Numbered from the stretch's first letter, positions 15,979-25,627 are shown. The stretch: DNA of 64,000 nucleotides from Phocaeicola faecicola (GCF_013618865.1 NZ_JABSOE010000003.1:62001-126000), one strand, 5' to 3'. A program made the numbers and translations. The notes: generated from the letters alone by a model not told the origin.

Positions 15979-18306
15979 TTACTGGAAGAACACGTCGTCC
16001 AGACGGCTTGTATTTTCTTCTTCTATTTCCGTCAGCTTATCCTTGCACGGATCAAAATCATCCGGTATTTCAAACCTTTCATCCTGCGAGTATCCCAGAC
16101 TCTTGTCCGCATATACCTTCTGCATGAAGATACCCCATACCGGCAATGCCATAGAAGCTCCCTGTCCGTCACGCATCGTATCGAAGTGGATATCCCGTTC
16201 TTCACCTCCTACCCAGCAACCTGAGACAAGCGAAGGCGTAAAGCCCATGAACCATCCGTCGGAGTTGCGGTTGGTAGTACCGGTCTTACCTCCCATATCG
16301 GCTGTAATGCCATACAGACGGCGCACACGTCCACCCGTACCCTCATTGATTACCGCCCGGAGCATCACCAGCATCTTGTAGGCACTCGATTCACTGATTA
16401 CCTCCTCTACCTGCGGCGTGAAGGTGGCGATTACATTTCCTTCATTGTCCTCGATGCGCGAAACAAAGAGCGGAGCCGTACGGATACCCCGGTTGGCAAA
16501 CGCCGTATAGGCACTCACCATCTCGCCGACCGAAATCTCACAAGGACCCAGACAAAGCGAAACCGTCGGCTGGATATCCTTATTCAACACACCGAACGAA
16601 TGAATCAGACGGGCCAGCGCATACGGATTCAGTTTACTCATCAGGTAAGCCGAAATCCAGTTGTTCGAATTTGCCAGTCCCCACTTCAGCGTCACAATCT
16701 CACCGTAGTGTGATTTCGAACTGTTTCTCGGCGACCAGGCCTTACCGTTCTCATCAAAGAGAGTCTGTTCCACGTTGCGGACCTCGTCACACGGAGAGAA
16801 TCCGTTTTCCATGGCCAGGGCATACAGGTACGGTTTGATGGTAGAACCCACCTGACGCCGGCCCACCATGGCCATATCGTACTGGAAGTAATTGTAGTTC
16901 GGTCCTCCCACATACGCCTTCACATATCCCGTAACCGGATCCATCGACATAAATCCGGCACGCAGGAAGTGCTTGTAATACTTGATTGAATCCAGCGGAG
17001 TCATCACCGTATCCTTTTCGCCCTCCCAGGAGAACACCGACATCTCATGCTTCGTATTGAACACCTTGAAGATTTCCGCATCCGAATGTCCGGCAGCCTT
17101 CATCACCCGGTAACGTTCAGACTGGCGCACCGAGCGGGCCAGTATCGCATCCACCTCTTCCTGTGTCAGCTGATTGGTATACGGAGCCGTCTTCCGTCCC
17201 TGTTTTTCCTTGAAGAAACGCGGCTGCAGGTACTTGGCCACGTGTTCGTAAACTGCCTCTTCCGCATACTGCTGCATCCGTGAGTCGATCGTCGTATAAA
17301 TCTTCAGACCGTCGGTATACAGATTATAGTTTGTTCCGTCCTTCTTATGGTTCTTGGCACACCATCCGTACAGCGGATTGGTCTCCCACGCCAGTGAATC
17401 CTCGTAATACTTCTGCATCTGCCAGCCCCGGTACTTGCTCTTATCCGGTTTCTTGGCCGTCATCACCCCACGCAGATACTCTCTGAAATAAGTCGCCAGA
17501 CCGTCCTTATGGTCTACCGGCTGGAACTTCAGCGTCAGCGGCAATGCCTGCAGCGAATCACATTCGGCCTGAGTCAGGTAACCCGCCTTCCGCATCTGGT
17601 CGAGCACCGTATTGCGCCGTCCCCGTGAACGCTCGTTGAAGCGTCTCGGATTATACAGCGAAGGATTCTTACACATACCGATCAGCGTAGCCGCTTCCTC
17701 GATCGAAAGTTCTTTCGGATCCTTCGAGAAGTACGTCTTGGCTGCCGTCTTGATACCCACCGCGTTGTTCAGGAAGTCGAACTTGTTCAGATACATCGTC
17801 AGGATCTCCTCCTTGGTATAGTAACGCTCCAGCTTCACGGCAATCACCCACTCTATCGGTTTCTGCAGCAGACGCTCCATCATGTTGTCCGCTACCGGCG
17901 AGTAAAACTGCTTGGCCAGCTGCTGCGTGATGGTACTACCTCCTCCGGCCTCTTTCTGCAGGAAGATACCTCTTTTCACCACCGCACGCATGAAGGCACG
18001 CGCATCGATGCCCGAGTGCTCGCTGAAGCGCACATCCTCGGTAGCCACCAGGGCATGCACCAGATGAGGTGACAAATCTTCATAACCCACATACACACGA
18101 TTCTCCTTGCTGTAAGACCAGGTTCCCAACAGCTTTCCATCATCCGATATGATCTGGGTTGCAAACTTCAGGTTCGGATTCTCCAGTTCCTCTACCGGAG
18201 GCACATAGCCTATCCAACCTTCCGCAATGGCTGTGAACACAGCCGCCACAGACAACAATCCCAAAATCACCAGCGACCATAACAGGTATAAAAACTTTTT
18301 TCTCAT
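15979..18306 (-). CDS. mrcA: Penicillin-binding protein 1A (bifunctional transglycosylase/transpeptidase)
   Basis: This 775-aa class A PBP polymerises and cross-links peptidoglycan. A single N-terminal membrane anchor (KKFLYLLWSLVILGLLSVAAVF) precedes the GT51 domain with ATEDVRFSEHSGID, GGSTITQQLAKQFYS and the later TYFSKDPKELSIEEAATL. The transpeptidase domain has the SxxK serine in GSTIKPYLYA (about residue 488), SNNW as the SxN motif and KTGTTN (about 672). It appears complete and monocistronic, with a minus-strand TACTTTTG at 18389-18396 and the terminator at 15901-15949. Confidence 0.95.
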   Translation of the reverse strand: MRKKFLYLLWSLVILGLLSVAAVFTAIAEGWIGYVPPVEELENPNLKFATQIISDDGKLLGTWSYSKENRVYVGYEDLSPHLVHALVATEDVRFSEHSGIDARAFMRAVVKRGIFLQKEAGGGSTITQQLAKQFYSPVADNMMERLLQKPIEWVIAVKLERYYTKEEILTMYLNKFDFLNNAVGIKTAAKTYFSKDPKELSIEEAATLIGMCKNPSLYNPRRFNERSRGRRNTVLDQMRKAGYLTQAECDSLQALPLTLKFQPVDHKDGLATYFREYLRGVMTAKKPDKSKYRGWQMQKYYEDSLAWETNPLYGWCAKNHKKDGTNYNLYTDGLKIYTTIDSRMQQYAEEAVYEHVAKYLQPRFFKEKQGRKTAPYTNQLTQEEVDAILARSVRQSERYRVMKAAGHSDAEIFKVFNTKHEMSVFSWEGEKDTVMTPLDSIKYYKHFLRAGFMSMDPVTGYVKAYVGGPNYNYFQYDMAMVGRRQVGSTIKPYLYALAMENGFSPCDEVRNVEQTLFDENGKAWSPRNSSKSHYGEIVTLKWGLANSNNWISAYLMSKLNPYALARLIHSFGVLNKDIQPTVSLCLGPCEISVGEMVSAYTAFANRGIRTAPLFVSRIEDNEGNVIATFTPQVEEVISESSAYKMLVMLRAVINEGTGGRVRRLYGITADMGGKTGTTNRNSDGWFMGFTPSLVSGCWVGGEERDIHFDTMRDGQGASMALPVWGIFMQKVYADKSLGYSQDERFEIPDDFDPCKDKLTEIEEENTSRLDDVFFQ

Positions 18307-18388
18307 ATATTCAATGAAAACTATTTTCTAAAGTTGATTATCCAAATGTCTACTCTGTTTTTGCTTTTATAGTATATAAAAATTAGTG

Positions 18389-18396
18389 CAAAAGTA
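18389..18396 (-). promoter_or_regulatory. -7 element (TACTTTTG) of mrcA
   Basis: Minus-strand TACTTTTG, about 80 nt before the mrcA ATG. The palindrome at 18421-18436 lies just upstream of where the -33 box would be. Confidence 0.55.
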
Positions 18397-18420
18397 TAGA
18401 AAAGCCGTGTAATAAGCTAA

Positions 18421-18436
18421 TTTCTCGTACGAGAAA
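18421..18436. repeat. Perfect 16-bp palindrome
   Basis: TTTCTCGTACGAGAAA equals its own reverse complement. It lies next to the predicted -33 region of mrcA, where a dimeric regulator could bind. No T-tract directly abuts it, so it is a poor terminator. Confidence 0.5.
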
Positions 18437-18643
18437 GATGTTTTTTAAGTAAAGAAATTCAATCATTTTCTCCAGCGGCAGCCGGAATCCGTATCCGGGA
18501 CGGGATTCCGGTCTCATTTTCACCCTCTTTTCCGTTTCTTTTCCGCACCCCGGACGGCCGGACAAAAGTCCCTTCAAGTGCCTGACCGACAACGGAAAAG
18601 CCTTTTCACCCATGGAAAACCCAAAAAAAATAAAGCCATTTTG

Positions 18644-18674
18644 TTTGGAATAACAATTATTTTCTATACATTTG
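18644..18674 (+). promoter_or_regulatory. trp operon promoter (-33 TTTG, 19-nt spacer, -7 TACATTTG)
   Basis: TTTG at 18644-18647 and TACATTTG at 18667-18674 are separated by exactly 19 nt, a full match to the Bacteroides sigma-ABfr consensus. Transcription would start near 18680, about 63 nt before the leader peptide. Confidence 0.85.
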
Positions 18675-18742
18675 CAAAACGATGCAGGTGAAAGACGACC
18701 TGCTGTAAGTTAAATAACAATAAGATTAAGCAAATTAAAATT

Positions 18743-18805
18743 ATGAGACATTCTTTGGCAAATACATTCTTCTGGTGGCGCCTCTTACAACTCCATAAGT
18801 CGTAA
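18743..18805 (+). CDS. trpL: trp leader peptide with tandem Trp codons
   Basis: A 20-codon ORF begins with ATG at 18743 and ends with TAA at 18803-18805. Codons 9-12 read Phe-Phe-Trp-Trp, so the two adjacent UGG codons (18773-18778) can sense charged tRNA-Trp. It sits between a strong trp promoter and a terminator hairpin, 167 bp before trpB. Such an arrangement is the classic ribosome-mediated attenuation control. The stop region GTCGTAA (18799-18805) can also pair with the 3' arm of the terminator, and CTTAC (18784-18788) can pair with GTAAG (18802-18806), giving plausible alternative structures. Confidence 0.85.
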   Translation: MRHSLANTFFWWRLLQLHKS

Positions 18806-18860
18806 GGGTGATCAGTCGCGTGTATATACCAAGGAAAATCATAACAAGTATAGCATAGAA

Positions 18861-18892
18861 GGGCTGTCGTACTTTACGACAGCCCTTTTTTT
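18861..18892 (+). terminator. trp attenuator (intrinsic terminator in the leader)
   Basis: GGGCTGTCGT (18861-18870) pairs perfectly with ACGACAGCCC (18876-18885), followed by seven T (18886-18892). It lies 80 bp before trpB, after the leader peptide. A terminator between promoter and first gene is the expected attenuator. Confidence 0.9.
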
Positions 18893-18972
18893 ATCCGCTT
18901 ATGCACGCCACCCGCCCGGGGCATCAGCCCCTGAGAAATCAACCCATGTAAAACTTAACCCAAGATGAAATT

Positions 18973-20154
18973 ATGAGTCCCTATCAAATAAACCAAGAAG
19001 GCTATTACGGAGAATTCGGCGGAGCTTATGTCCCCGAAATCCTTCACAAATGCGTCAGTGAACTGCAGCACGCTTACCTGAACGTGCTGGAAGATCCCAG
19101 TTTCAAGAAAGAGTTTCACCAACTGCTCAAAGATTACGTAGGACGCCCGTCGCCCCTGTACCTGGCCCGCCGGCTTTCCGAAAAATACGGATGCAAGATC
19201 TACCTGAAGCGGGAAGACCTCAACCACACCGGAGCCCACAAAATCAACAATGCCATCGGCCAGATTCTCCTGGCACGGAGGATGGGAAAGAAACGAATCA
19301 TCGCCGAAACCGGAGCCGGCCAGCACGGCGTAGCCACCGCCACCGTCTGTGCCCTGATGGGAATGGAATGCGTGGTCTATATGGGAAAGACCGACGTGGA
19401 GCGCCAGCACGTCAACGTAGAGCGGATGAAGATGCTGGGAGCTACCGTACGCCCCGTCACCTCCGGAAACATGACATTGAAAGATGCCACCAACGAGGCC
19501 ATCCGAGACTGGTGCTGTCACCCGTCGGACACCTTCTACATCATCGGCTCTACCGTCGGACCTCATCCCTATCCCGACATGGTGGCCCGGCTGCAGTCGG
19601 TCATCAGTGAGGAAATCCGGAAACAGCTGCTGGAACAGGAAGGGCGGGATTACCCCGATTACCTGATGGCCTGCATCGGAGGCGGCAGCAACGCGGCGGG
19701 TACCGTTTACCATTACCTGGACGACGAGCGGGTGAAAATCGTACTGGCCGAAGCCGGAGGACTGGGCATCCACAGCGGAAAGTCGGCCGCAACCATCCAC
19801 CTCGGCAAGGTCGGTGTACTTCATGGATTCAAGACCTACATCATGCAGGATGCCGACGGACAGATCCTGGAGCCTTACTCCATCTCTGCCGGACTGGATT
19901 ATCCGGGCATCGGACCGATGCATGCCAACCTGGCGCAACGGAAGCGGGCTACCGTACTTGCCGTCAACGACGACGAAGCGGTGGAGGCAGCTTTCGAACT
20001 GACCCGCCTGGAGGGTATCATCCCCGCCCTGGAATCGGCTCATGCCCTGGGTGCCCTCAATCGGATGCAGTTCAAGCCGACGGACGTAGTCGTACTGACG
20101 GTTTCAGGCAGAGGCGACAAGGACCTCGACACCTATCTGAATTATCATAAATAA
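18973..20154 (+). CDS. trpB: Tryptophan synthase beta chain
   Basis: TrpB condenses indole with serine using PLP. At 393 aa it has normal length and starts with the typical [13 protein letters not shown]. The PLP lysine is in [13 protein letters not shown], the active-site loop is [15 protein letters not shown], and the phosphate-binding loop is GGGSNAAG. It is the first structural gene of the trp operon, a position common in Bacteroidetes but unlike enteric bacteria, where trpB lies next to trpA at the end. Long minus-strand ORFs opposite it are codon-bias shadows. Confidence 0.97.
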   Translation: MSPYQINQEGYYGEFGGAYVPEILHKCVSELQHAYLNVLEDPSFKKEFHQLLKDYVGRPSPLYLARRLSEKYGCKIYLKREDLNHTGAHKINNAIGQILLARRMGKKRIIAETGAGQHGVATATVCALMGMECVVYMGKTDVERQHVNVERMKMLGATVRPVTSGNMTLKDATNEAIRDWCCHPSDTFYIIGSTVGPHPYPDMVARLQSVISEEIRKQLLEQEGRDYPDYLMACIGGGSNAAGTVYHYLDDERVKIVLAEAGGLGIHSGKSAATIHLGKVGVLHGFKTYIMQDADGQILEPYSISAGLDYPGIGPMHANLAQRKRATVLAVNDDEAVEAAFELTRLEGIIPALESAHALGALNRMQFKPTDVVVLTVSGRGDKDLDTYLNYHK

Positions 20155-20260
20155 AGAGCCCGGAGACCTGCCGGCGCTTCACTTTTTCCTTACAGAAAGA
20201 GAAAGCATCCGGCTTCTTCCGGGAATCAACCATATGTACCACAAAAAAAGAAACAAACTC

Positions 20261-21670
20261 ATGCAATCTACCCGATACAAATACACTACCGCCTACAAGA
20301 CCCTGCCGGGCGACCTCCATACTCCCGTCAGTACCTACCTGAAGGTGCGCGACCTGTTGCCACAAAGCATACTGATGGAAAGCTCGGATTATCACAGCAC
20401 CGAGAACAACAAGTCGTTCATCGGCTTCGACCCGATTGCCAGCATCTGCATCAATCGCGGAGAAGCAACGCTCCGGTATCCGGACGGAACCACCGAATGC
20501 CGGCCGGTATCCGGCAAAGAAGAAGTCGAACACGCCATCAACGGTTTCCTGTCGGCCTTTGACATCGAAGGAGAATATGCCAACTACTGCGGAGTATATG
20601 GATATACCACCTTCAACGCGGTAAAATATTTTGAACACATTCCGATCAAGGAAAGTTGCGACCCGCTCAACGACGCGCCGGAAATCTGCTACATTCTCTA
20701 CCGGTACCTGATTGTGTTCCACGGATTCAAAAGCGAGATGGTCCTGCTGGAACTTCAGTCGCCCCACGAAGAAAAACGGATAGACGAGATTGAAAAGGCC
20801 ATTCGCAACCGCAACTATACGGCTTACCGTTTCAAGGCCGTCGGAGAAGCCTACAGTACCCTGAGCGACGAGGAGCACCGCGAGAATATCCGGAAAGGAA
20901 TCGCCCACTGCCTGCGCGGTGACGTCTTCCAGATTGTAATGTCCCGGCGCTTCATCCAGAAATACGAGGGAGACGATTTCACCCTTTACCGGGCCCTGCG
21001 GAGCATCAACCCCTCTCCCTACCTCTTTTATTTCGACTTCGGCGGCTTCCGGATTTTCGGTTCTTCTCCCGAGACCCACTGCCGGATTGAAAACGGGACG
21101 GCCTACATCGACCCGATTGCCGGAACGGTTCCCCGGCAGGCCCACAAAGAGGCCGACCGGCAGGCTGCAGCCACATTGCTGGCCGATCCCAAGGAAAATG
21201 CCGAGCACGTCATGCTGGTCGACCTGGCCCGGAACGATTTGAGCCGCAACTGCCACAACGCCCGGGTGGAGAGCTATAAAGAACTGCAGTTTTACAGCCA
21301 CGTCATCCACCTCGTCAGTCGGGTAAGCGGTACCCTCGATGCCGATACCAATGCCCTGCGGACCTTCATCGACACCTTTCCGGCCGGCACCCTCAGCGGC
21401 GCCCCGAAAGTAAAGGCCATGCAACTCATCAGTCAGTACGAACCGCACAACCGCGGGATTTACGGTGGCTGCATCGGCTTCATCGGGATAAACGGAAAAA
21501 GCCTCAATCAGGCCATTACCATCCGTACCTTCGTCAGCCGCAACCACGAACTGTGGTTTCAGGCAGGAGGCGGCATCGTTGCCAAGAGTCAGGTGGAAAA
21601 CGAACTGCAGGAAGTCCACAACAAGCTCGGTGCACTCCGCAAGGCCATCCGCCTCGCCGAGAACTTCTGA
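20261..21670 (+). CDS. trpE: Anthranilate synthase component I
   Basis: TrpE converts chorismate and ammonia or glutamine-derived ammonia to anthranilate. The start at 20261 (MQSTRYKYTTAYKTLPGD) gives 469 aa and fits the family better than the Met at 20234. The N-terminal SILMESSDYHS corresponds to the region that binds feedback inhibitor tryptophan (LLES-like motif). The chorismate-binding core shows FQIVMSRRF, IFGSSPETH, IAGTVPR, EHVMLVDLARNDLSR and GTLSGAPKVKAM. It is followed by trpG after a 76-bp gap. Confidence 0.96.
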   Translation: MQSTRYKYTTAYKTLPGDLHTPVSTYLKVRDLLPQSILMESSDYHSTENNKSFIGFDPIASICINRGEATLRYPDGTTECRPVSGKEEVEHAINGFLSAFDIEGEYANYCGVYGYTTFNAVKYFEHIPIKESCDPLNDAPEICYILYRYLIVFHGFKSEMVLLELQSPHEEKRIDEIEKAIRNRNYTAYRFKAVGEAYSTLSDEEHRENIRKGIAHCLRGDVFQIVMSRRFIQKYEGDDFTLYRALRSINPSPYLFYFDFGGFRIFGSSPETHCRIENGTAYIDPIAGTVPRQAHKEADRQAAATLLADPKENAEHVMLVDLARNDLSRNCHNARVESYKELQFYSHVIHLVSRVSGTLDADTNALRTFIDTFPAGTLSGAPKVKAMQLISQYEPHNRGIYGGCIGFIGINGKSLNQAITIRTFVSRNHELWFQAGGGIVAKSQVENELQEVHNKLGALRKAIRLAENF

Positions 21671-21746
21671 GCGGAAGCAGCTTGATTGTACAATAAAATA
21701 ATCAAACAAAAACTTAGATTACAAACTCAAACAAACGAATCATCTT

Positions 21747-22310
21747 ATGGAAATTGCCATTATCGATAATTACGACTCATTCACCTACAACCTCAGTCAC
21801 CTGCTGAAAGAACTGGGGGCCACGGTTACCGTACTCCGCAACGACCAGTTCCGCCTGGAAGAGCTGGAACACTTCGACAAACTGCTGCTTTCTCCCGGTC
21901 CCGGCATTCCGGAAGAAGCCGGACTCCTGCTCGACGTCATCCGTCACTACTCCGGTAAAAAACCGATACTGGGAGTCTGTCTGGGAGAACAGGCCATCGC
22001 CGAAGCCTTCGGAGGCAAACTGATCAATCTGGAGGAGGTCTACCACGGCATACAGAGTCGGGTAAGACGCATTGCAGACGACCGCCTCTTCCGCTCCCTC
22101 CCCGATGAATTTCCGGTCGGACGGTATCACTCCTGGGTCGTATCCCCGGAAGCCTTTCCCGACTGCCTGGAAGTCACTGCCGTCAGTCAGGAAGGCCATA
22201 TCATGGCACTGAGGCACCGGACACTGGACGTACACGGCATTCAGTTCCACCCCGAATCCGTCCTTACCCCAGACGGTAAAACAATGATACAAAACTGGCT
22301 GGAAAGCTAA
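21747..22310 (+). CDS. trpG: Anthranilate synthase component II (glutamine amidotransferase)
   Basis: This 187-aa class I amidotransferase supplies ammonia to TrpE. It has the start IIDNYDSFTYNL, the oxyanion motif LLSPGPGIPEEAG, the nucleophile Cys78 in GVCLGEQAIAEAFGG (GEQ replaces the commoner GHQ) and the catalytic His/Glu in HGIQFHPESVLT. It is separate from trpE and trpD rather than fused. Confidence 0.96.
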   Translation: MEIAIIDNYDSFTYNLSHLLKELGATVTVLRNDQFRLEELEHFDKLLLSPGPGIPEEAGLLLDVIRHYSGKKPILGVCLGEQAIAEAFGGKLINLEEVYHGIQSRVRRIADDRLFRSLPDEFPVGRYHSWVVSPEAFPDCLEVTAVSQEGHIMALRHRTLDVHGIQFHPESVLTPDGKTMIQNWLES

Positions 22311-22385
22311 CATCAGGCCGAAGAGCCAAGTCCGCCGTCCGCTCACACAGCGGAAAATTCTTGCTAACAATAAAAACGATTCACC

Positions 22386-23381
22386 ATGAAACAATTCTTG
22401 ACTAGACTTTTTCATCACGAAGAACTGAAACGGGAAGAAGCCTGCCACCTCATGCAGGGCATCACTGCCGGCAAGTACAATCCCACACAGATAGCCTCCC
22501 TGCTTACGGTATTCCAGATGCGCGGAATCACCGTAGAGGAACTGATCGGTTTCCGGGAGGCCCTGCTCAGCACCCGCATCCCGGTCGACCTGAGTGCCTG
22601 CCATCCCATTGACATTGTGGGAACCGGAGGCGATGGAAAAAATACCTTCAACATTTCCACCTGCGCCTGCTTTGTAGTGGCCGGTGCCGGATACCCGGTT
22701 GCCAAGCACGGCAACTACGGCAGTTCATCCGTCAGCGGTGCCAGCAACGTACTCGAGGCACACGGAGTGAGGTTTACCGCCGACCCCGACCGGCTAAAGG
22801 CCTCCATCGAAGGCTGCGGCATCGCCTACCTTCATGCTCCCCTCTTCAATCCGGCCATGAAAGCAGTGGCCGCCATACGGAAGGAACTGGGAGTCAGAAG
22901 CATCTTCAACCTCCTGGGCCCGCTGATCAACCCCAGTCTGCCCGAGAAGCAGTTGCTTGGGGTAGCCGACCTCCAGCTGATGCGCCTGTACACCAATACC
23001 CTCCAGCGGTTGGGCATCGAATTTGCCGTAGTAAATAATCTGGACGGATACGATGAAATCTCGCTGACCGACGAGTTCAAGATCATGACCAACCGTTACG
23101 AAACCATCCGCAAGCCCTCCGACCTGGGATTTACCCTGGCACGGCAAGAGGACCTCTACGGTGGAAAGGACGTGGCAGAAGCGGCACGCATCTTCGACAA
23201 CGTGCTTGAAAACAAGGCAACAAAGGCACAGACCGACTGTGTTCTCATCAATGCGTCGTTTGCCATTCAGGTGCTGGAGCCGCAGCTTTCCATCGAAGAA
23301 TGCGTAGCCAGATCACGCCGGTCGCTGACCAGCGGAGAGGCCTTGAGAACCTTCCGTAAATTCATTATCCTCAACCAATAA
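22386..23381 (+). CDS. trpD: Anthranilate phosphoribosyltransferase
   Basis: TrpD attaches phosphoribose from PRPP to anthranilate. The 331-aa protein carries the PRPP-binding GTGGDGKNTFNIST and the KHGNYGSSSVSGASNVLEAHG block, followed by NLLGPLINP and a typical LDGYDEISLT segment. It is slightly shorter than enteric forms but complete. Confidence 0.96.
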   Translation: MKQFLTRLFHHEELKREEACHLMQGITAGKYNPTQIASLLTVFQMRGITVEELIGFREALLSTRIPVDLSACHPIDIVGTGGDGKNTFNISTCACFVVAGAGYPVAKHGNYGSSSVSGASNVLEAHGVRFTADPDRLKASIEGCGIAYLHAPLFNPAMKAVAAIRKELGVRSIFNLLGPLINPSLPEKQLLGVADLQLMRLYTNTLQRLGIEFAVVNNLDGYDEISLTDEFKIMTNRYETIRKPSDLGFTLARQEDLYGGKDVAEAARIFDNVLENKATKAQTDCVLINASFAIQVLEPQLSIEECVARSRRSLTSGEALRTFRKFIILNQ

Positions 23382-23396
23382 ACAAGTACATCAATT

Positions 23397-24200
23397 ATGA
23401 CACATCATACAGACATTCTGACCACCATCGTAGCCCACAAGCGGCGTGAAATCGAAATGCAGCAGGAAGCAGTTTCCTTCTCTCACCTGGAACATCTCAT
23501 CTCCACCTACCATGCTCCTCCCCGGCGGAGTCTCCGCCAGGCACTCCTGGAATCTTCCACCGGCATCATTGCCGAATTCAAACGGAAGTCGCCCTCCAAA
23601 GGCTGGATCAGCCGGCACGCAGAGGCGGAGACCGTCGCCACCGGATACACCCGGGCCGGGGCCGCTGCCCTGTCGGTACTCACCGACGAGTTTTTCTTCG
23701 GCGGGAACCTCAGTGACATCAAGGCTATCCGTCCGCATACCGACCTTCCCATCCTCCGGAAAGACTTCATCCTTTCGGAATACCAGTTGTACCAGGCACG
23801 GGCCATTCAGGCGGATGCCGTCCTCCTCATCGCCGCCGTTCTCAGTCGTAAAGAATGCAGACAACTAACACGGAAGGCGCACGAGCTGGGACTGGAGGTG
23901 CTGCTGGAGATTCATTCGGAACACGAACTTGAATACCTGGAGGAGGAAGTAGACCTGGCAGGCATCAACAACCGCCACCTGGGCAGTTTCACAACCGATG
24001 TGGAACACTCCTTCCGACTCGGAGCGCAGTTGCCGTCCGGCCTTCCCCGAATCTCCGAAAGCGGCATCTCAAGTCCCGAAACCGTACGGGCACTGAGGGC
24101 GTCCGGCTTTTCGGGTTTCCTGATAGGAGAAACCTTCATGAAAACCGAGGATCCGGGAGAAACGCTAAGTAATTTTATCGAACAAATACAAACTGTATAA
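23397..24200 (+). CDS. trpC: Indole-3-glycerol phosphate synthase
   Basis: This 267-aa TIM-barrel enzyme cyclises CdRP to indole glycerol phosphate. Signature segments are IIAEFKRKSPSKGWI (catalytic Lys), SVLTDEFFFGG, PILRKDFIL, GINNRHLGSF and SESGISS. It is monofunctional; trpF is a separate gene 21 bp downstream, unlike the E. coli trpC-trpF fusion. Confidence 0.96.
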   Translation: MTHHTDILTTIVAHKRREIEMQQEAVSFSHLEHLISTYHAPPRRSLRQALLESSTGIIAEFKRKSPSKGWISRHAEAETVATGYTRAGAAALSVLTDEFFFGGNLSDIKAIRPHTDLPILRKDFILSEYQLYQARAIQADAVLLIAAVLSRKECRQLTRKAHELGLEVLLEIHSEHELEYLEEEVDLAGINNRHLGSFTTDVEHSFRLGAQLPSGLPRISESGISSPETVRALRASGFSGFLIGETFMKTEDPGETLSNFIEQIQTV

Positions 24201-24221
24201 TTTACAAACACAACCATAGCC

Positions 24222-24848
24222 ATGCTTGTCAAAGTCTGCGGCATGAAAGACCGCCATCAAATCCAGCAGCTGGAAAAACTCCGTCCCGATTTTATCGGAC
24301 TGATTTTTTACGAGAGGTCTCCCCGCTTTGTCACCGAACCGCTTGACGGCCTTTCCAAAGAGGTGCAGCGTGTCGGCGTATTCGTGAATGCCGACCTCGG
24401 TTACCTTCAAGAAAAAACCGGACAATATCGGCTCGACCTGATACAGCTTCACGGGAACGAATCGCCCGAATACTGCCGTAAGGTACGGGCACTGGGATGC
24501 GGCCTCCTCAAGGCCTTTTCCCTGACTGCCCCCTGTGCCGACGAGGTGACCGCTCCGTACGAAGGGATTTGCGACTTCTTTCTCTTCGATACTCCCTGCA
24601 AGGAATACGGCGGATCGGGAAAGACCTTCGACTGGAACCTCCTGCAGTCGTACCACGGAAGTACCCCCTTCCTGCTGAGTGGAGGGATACGCCCCGACAG
24701 CCTGGAGGCGCTCTCCCGCTTTCACCACCCGCGGTTTGCCGGTGTCGACCTCAACAGCGGTTTTGAGACCGCTCCCGGGGTAAAGGACATCTGGACCCTC
24801 GAGACATTCATCACTCAAGTTAAACACCTAACCCCTATTCAGCCATGA
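24222..24848 (+). CDS. trpF: Phosphoribosylanthranilate isomerase
   Basis: This 208-aa barrel has the catalytic Cys in VKVCGM, the loop GLIFYERSPRFV, a catalytic Asp in FFLFDTPCKEYGGSGKTFDW, and phosphate-binding LLSGGI and GVDLNSGFETAPGVKD. Its stop codon overlaps the trpA start (ATGA at 24845-24848), indicating translational coupling. Confidence 0.95.
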   Translation: MLVKVCGMKDRHQIQQLEKLRPDFIGLIFYERSPRFVTEPLDGLSKEVQRVGVFVNADLGYLQEKTGQYRLDLIQLHGNESPEYCRKVRALGCGLLKAFSLTAPCADEVTAPYEGICDFFLFDTPCKEYGGSGKTFDWNLLQSYHGSTPFLLSGGIRPDSLEALSRFHHPRFAGVDLNSGFETAPGVKDIWTLETFITQVKHLTPIQP

Positions 24849-25627
24849 ACCGAATTACCCGACTTTTCAACGAGAAAAAACAACGCATCCTGTCAGTCTA
24901 TTTCTGTGCAGGAGCCCCCGTAGCCGACAATACCGCCGAAGTAATCACCGCCCTGGAAGCACACGGAGTGGACCTGATTGAAATCGGCATCCCCTTCAGT
25001 GACCCGATGGCCGACGGACCCGTGATACAGGCGGCAGCCAACACGGCCCTGCGCAACGGCATGAACCTGTCGCGCCTTTTCGGGCAACTGAAAGATATCC
25101 GGCAGCAGGTGCGCATTCCACTTATCCTGATGGGTTACCTCAATCCCATCCTGCAATACGGCACAGAGGCTTTTTTCAAGAAATGCCAGGAGACCGGCAT
25201 CGACGGAGTTATCCTTCCGGACCTTCCCCTGCAGGAGTATATAAATAAGGTGAAAGCCGTTGCCGAAGCCTGTGGCGTCAAGGTTATCCTCCTCATCACG
25301 CCCGAGACCTCCGACGAAAGAATCCGTGAGATTAACCGCCAGACCGACGGATTCATCTACATGGTGTCATCGGCCGCCGTCACGGGTGCCCGGAAGGATT
25401 TCGACGAGGCCCAGCAGGCATATTTCCGACGGATAGACCGGATGGGACTGAAAAATCCGAGGATGATCGGATTCGGTATTTCCAACCGGCAGACTTTCGA
25501 GACGGCAGCCCGCCATGCAGTCGGATGCATCATCGGAAGCCGGTTTGTCGACCTGCTGACCCAGGAGCACGGAGATGCCGGACGGGCCATCGGCAGGCTC
25601 CTCGACGACTTGCGCAAAGAGGAGTGA
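24845..25627 (+). CDS. trpA: Tryptophan synthase alpha chain
   Basis: TrpA cleaves indole glycerol phosphate and channels indole to TrpB. The 260-aa sequence shows the catalytic Glu in EIGIPFSDPMADGPVIQ, the catalytic Asp in GVILPDLPLQEY, MVSSAAVTGAR and phosphate-binding IGFGISNRQT and GCIIGSRFV. It is the last gene of the operon and is followed by a terminator at 25696-25716. Confidence 0.96.
   Translation: MNRITRLFNEKKQRILSVYFCAGAPVADNTAEVITALEAHGVDLIEIGIPFSDPMADGPVIQAAANTALRNGMNLSRLFGQLKDIRQQVRIPLILMGYLNPILQYGTEAFFKKCQETGIDGVILPDLPLQEYINKVKAVAEACGVKVILLITPETSDERIREINRQTDGFIYMVSSAAVTGARKDFDEAQQAYFRRIDRMGLKNPRMIGFGISNRQTFETAARHAVGCIIGSRFVDLLTQEHGDAGRAIGRLLDDLRKEE

Larger units (their letters stand above)
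18307..18742. other. Divergent regulatory region between mrcA and the trp operon
   Basis: These 436 bp hold the mrcA -7 element (18389-18396), a perfect 16-bp palindrome TTTCTCGTACGAGAAA (18421-18436), about 200 bp with no recognisable signal, and the trp promoter (18644-18674). Small ORFs here have no support. Confidence 0.5.

Noticed and set aside
18955-21709. Long minus-strand ORFs (362 and 545 aa) opposite trpB and trpE
   Set aside because: They lie wholly on the antisense of well-supported trp genes, have no family resemblance and arise from the codon bias of the sense strand.
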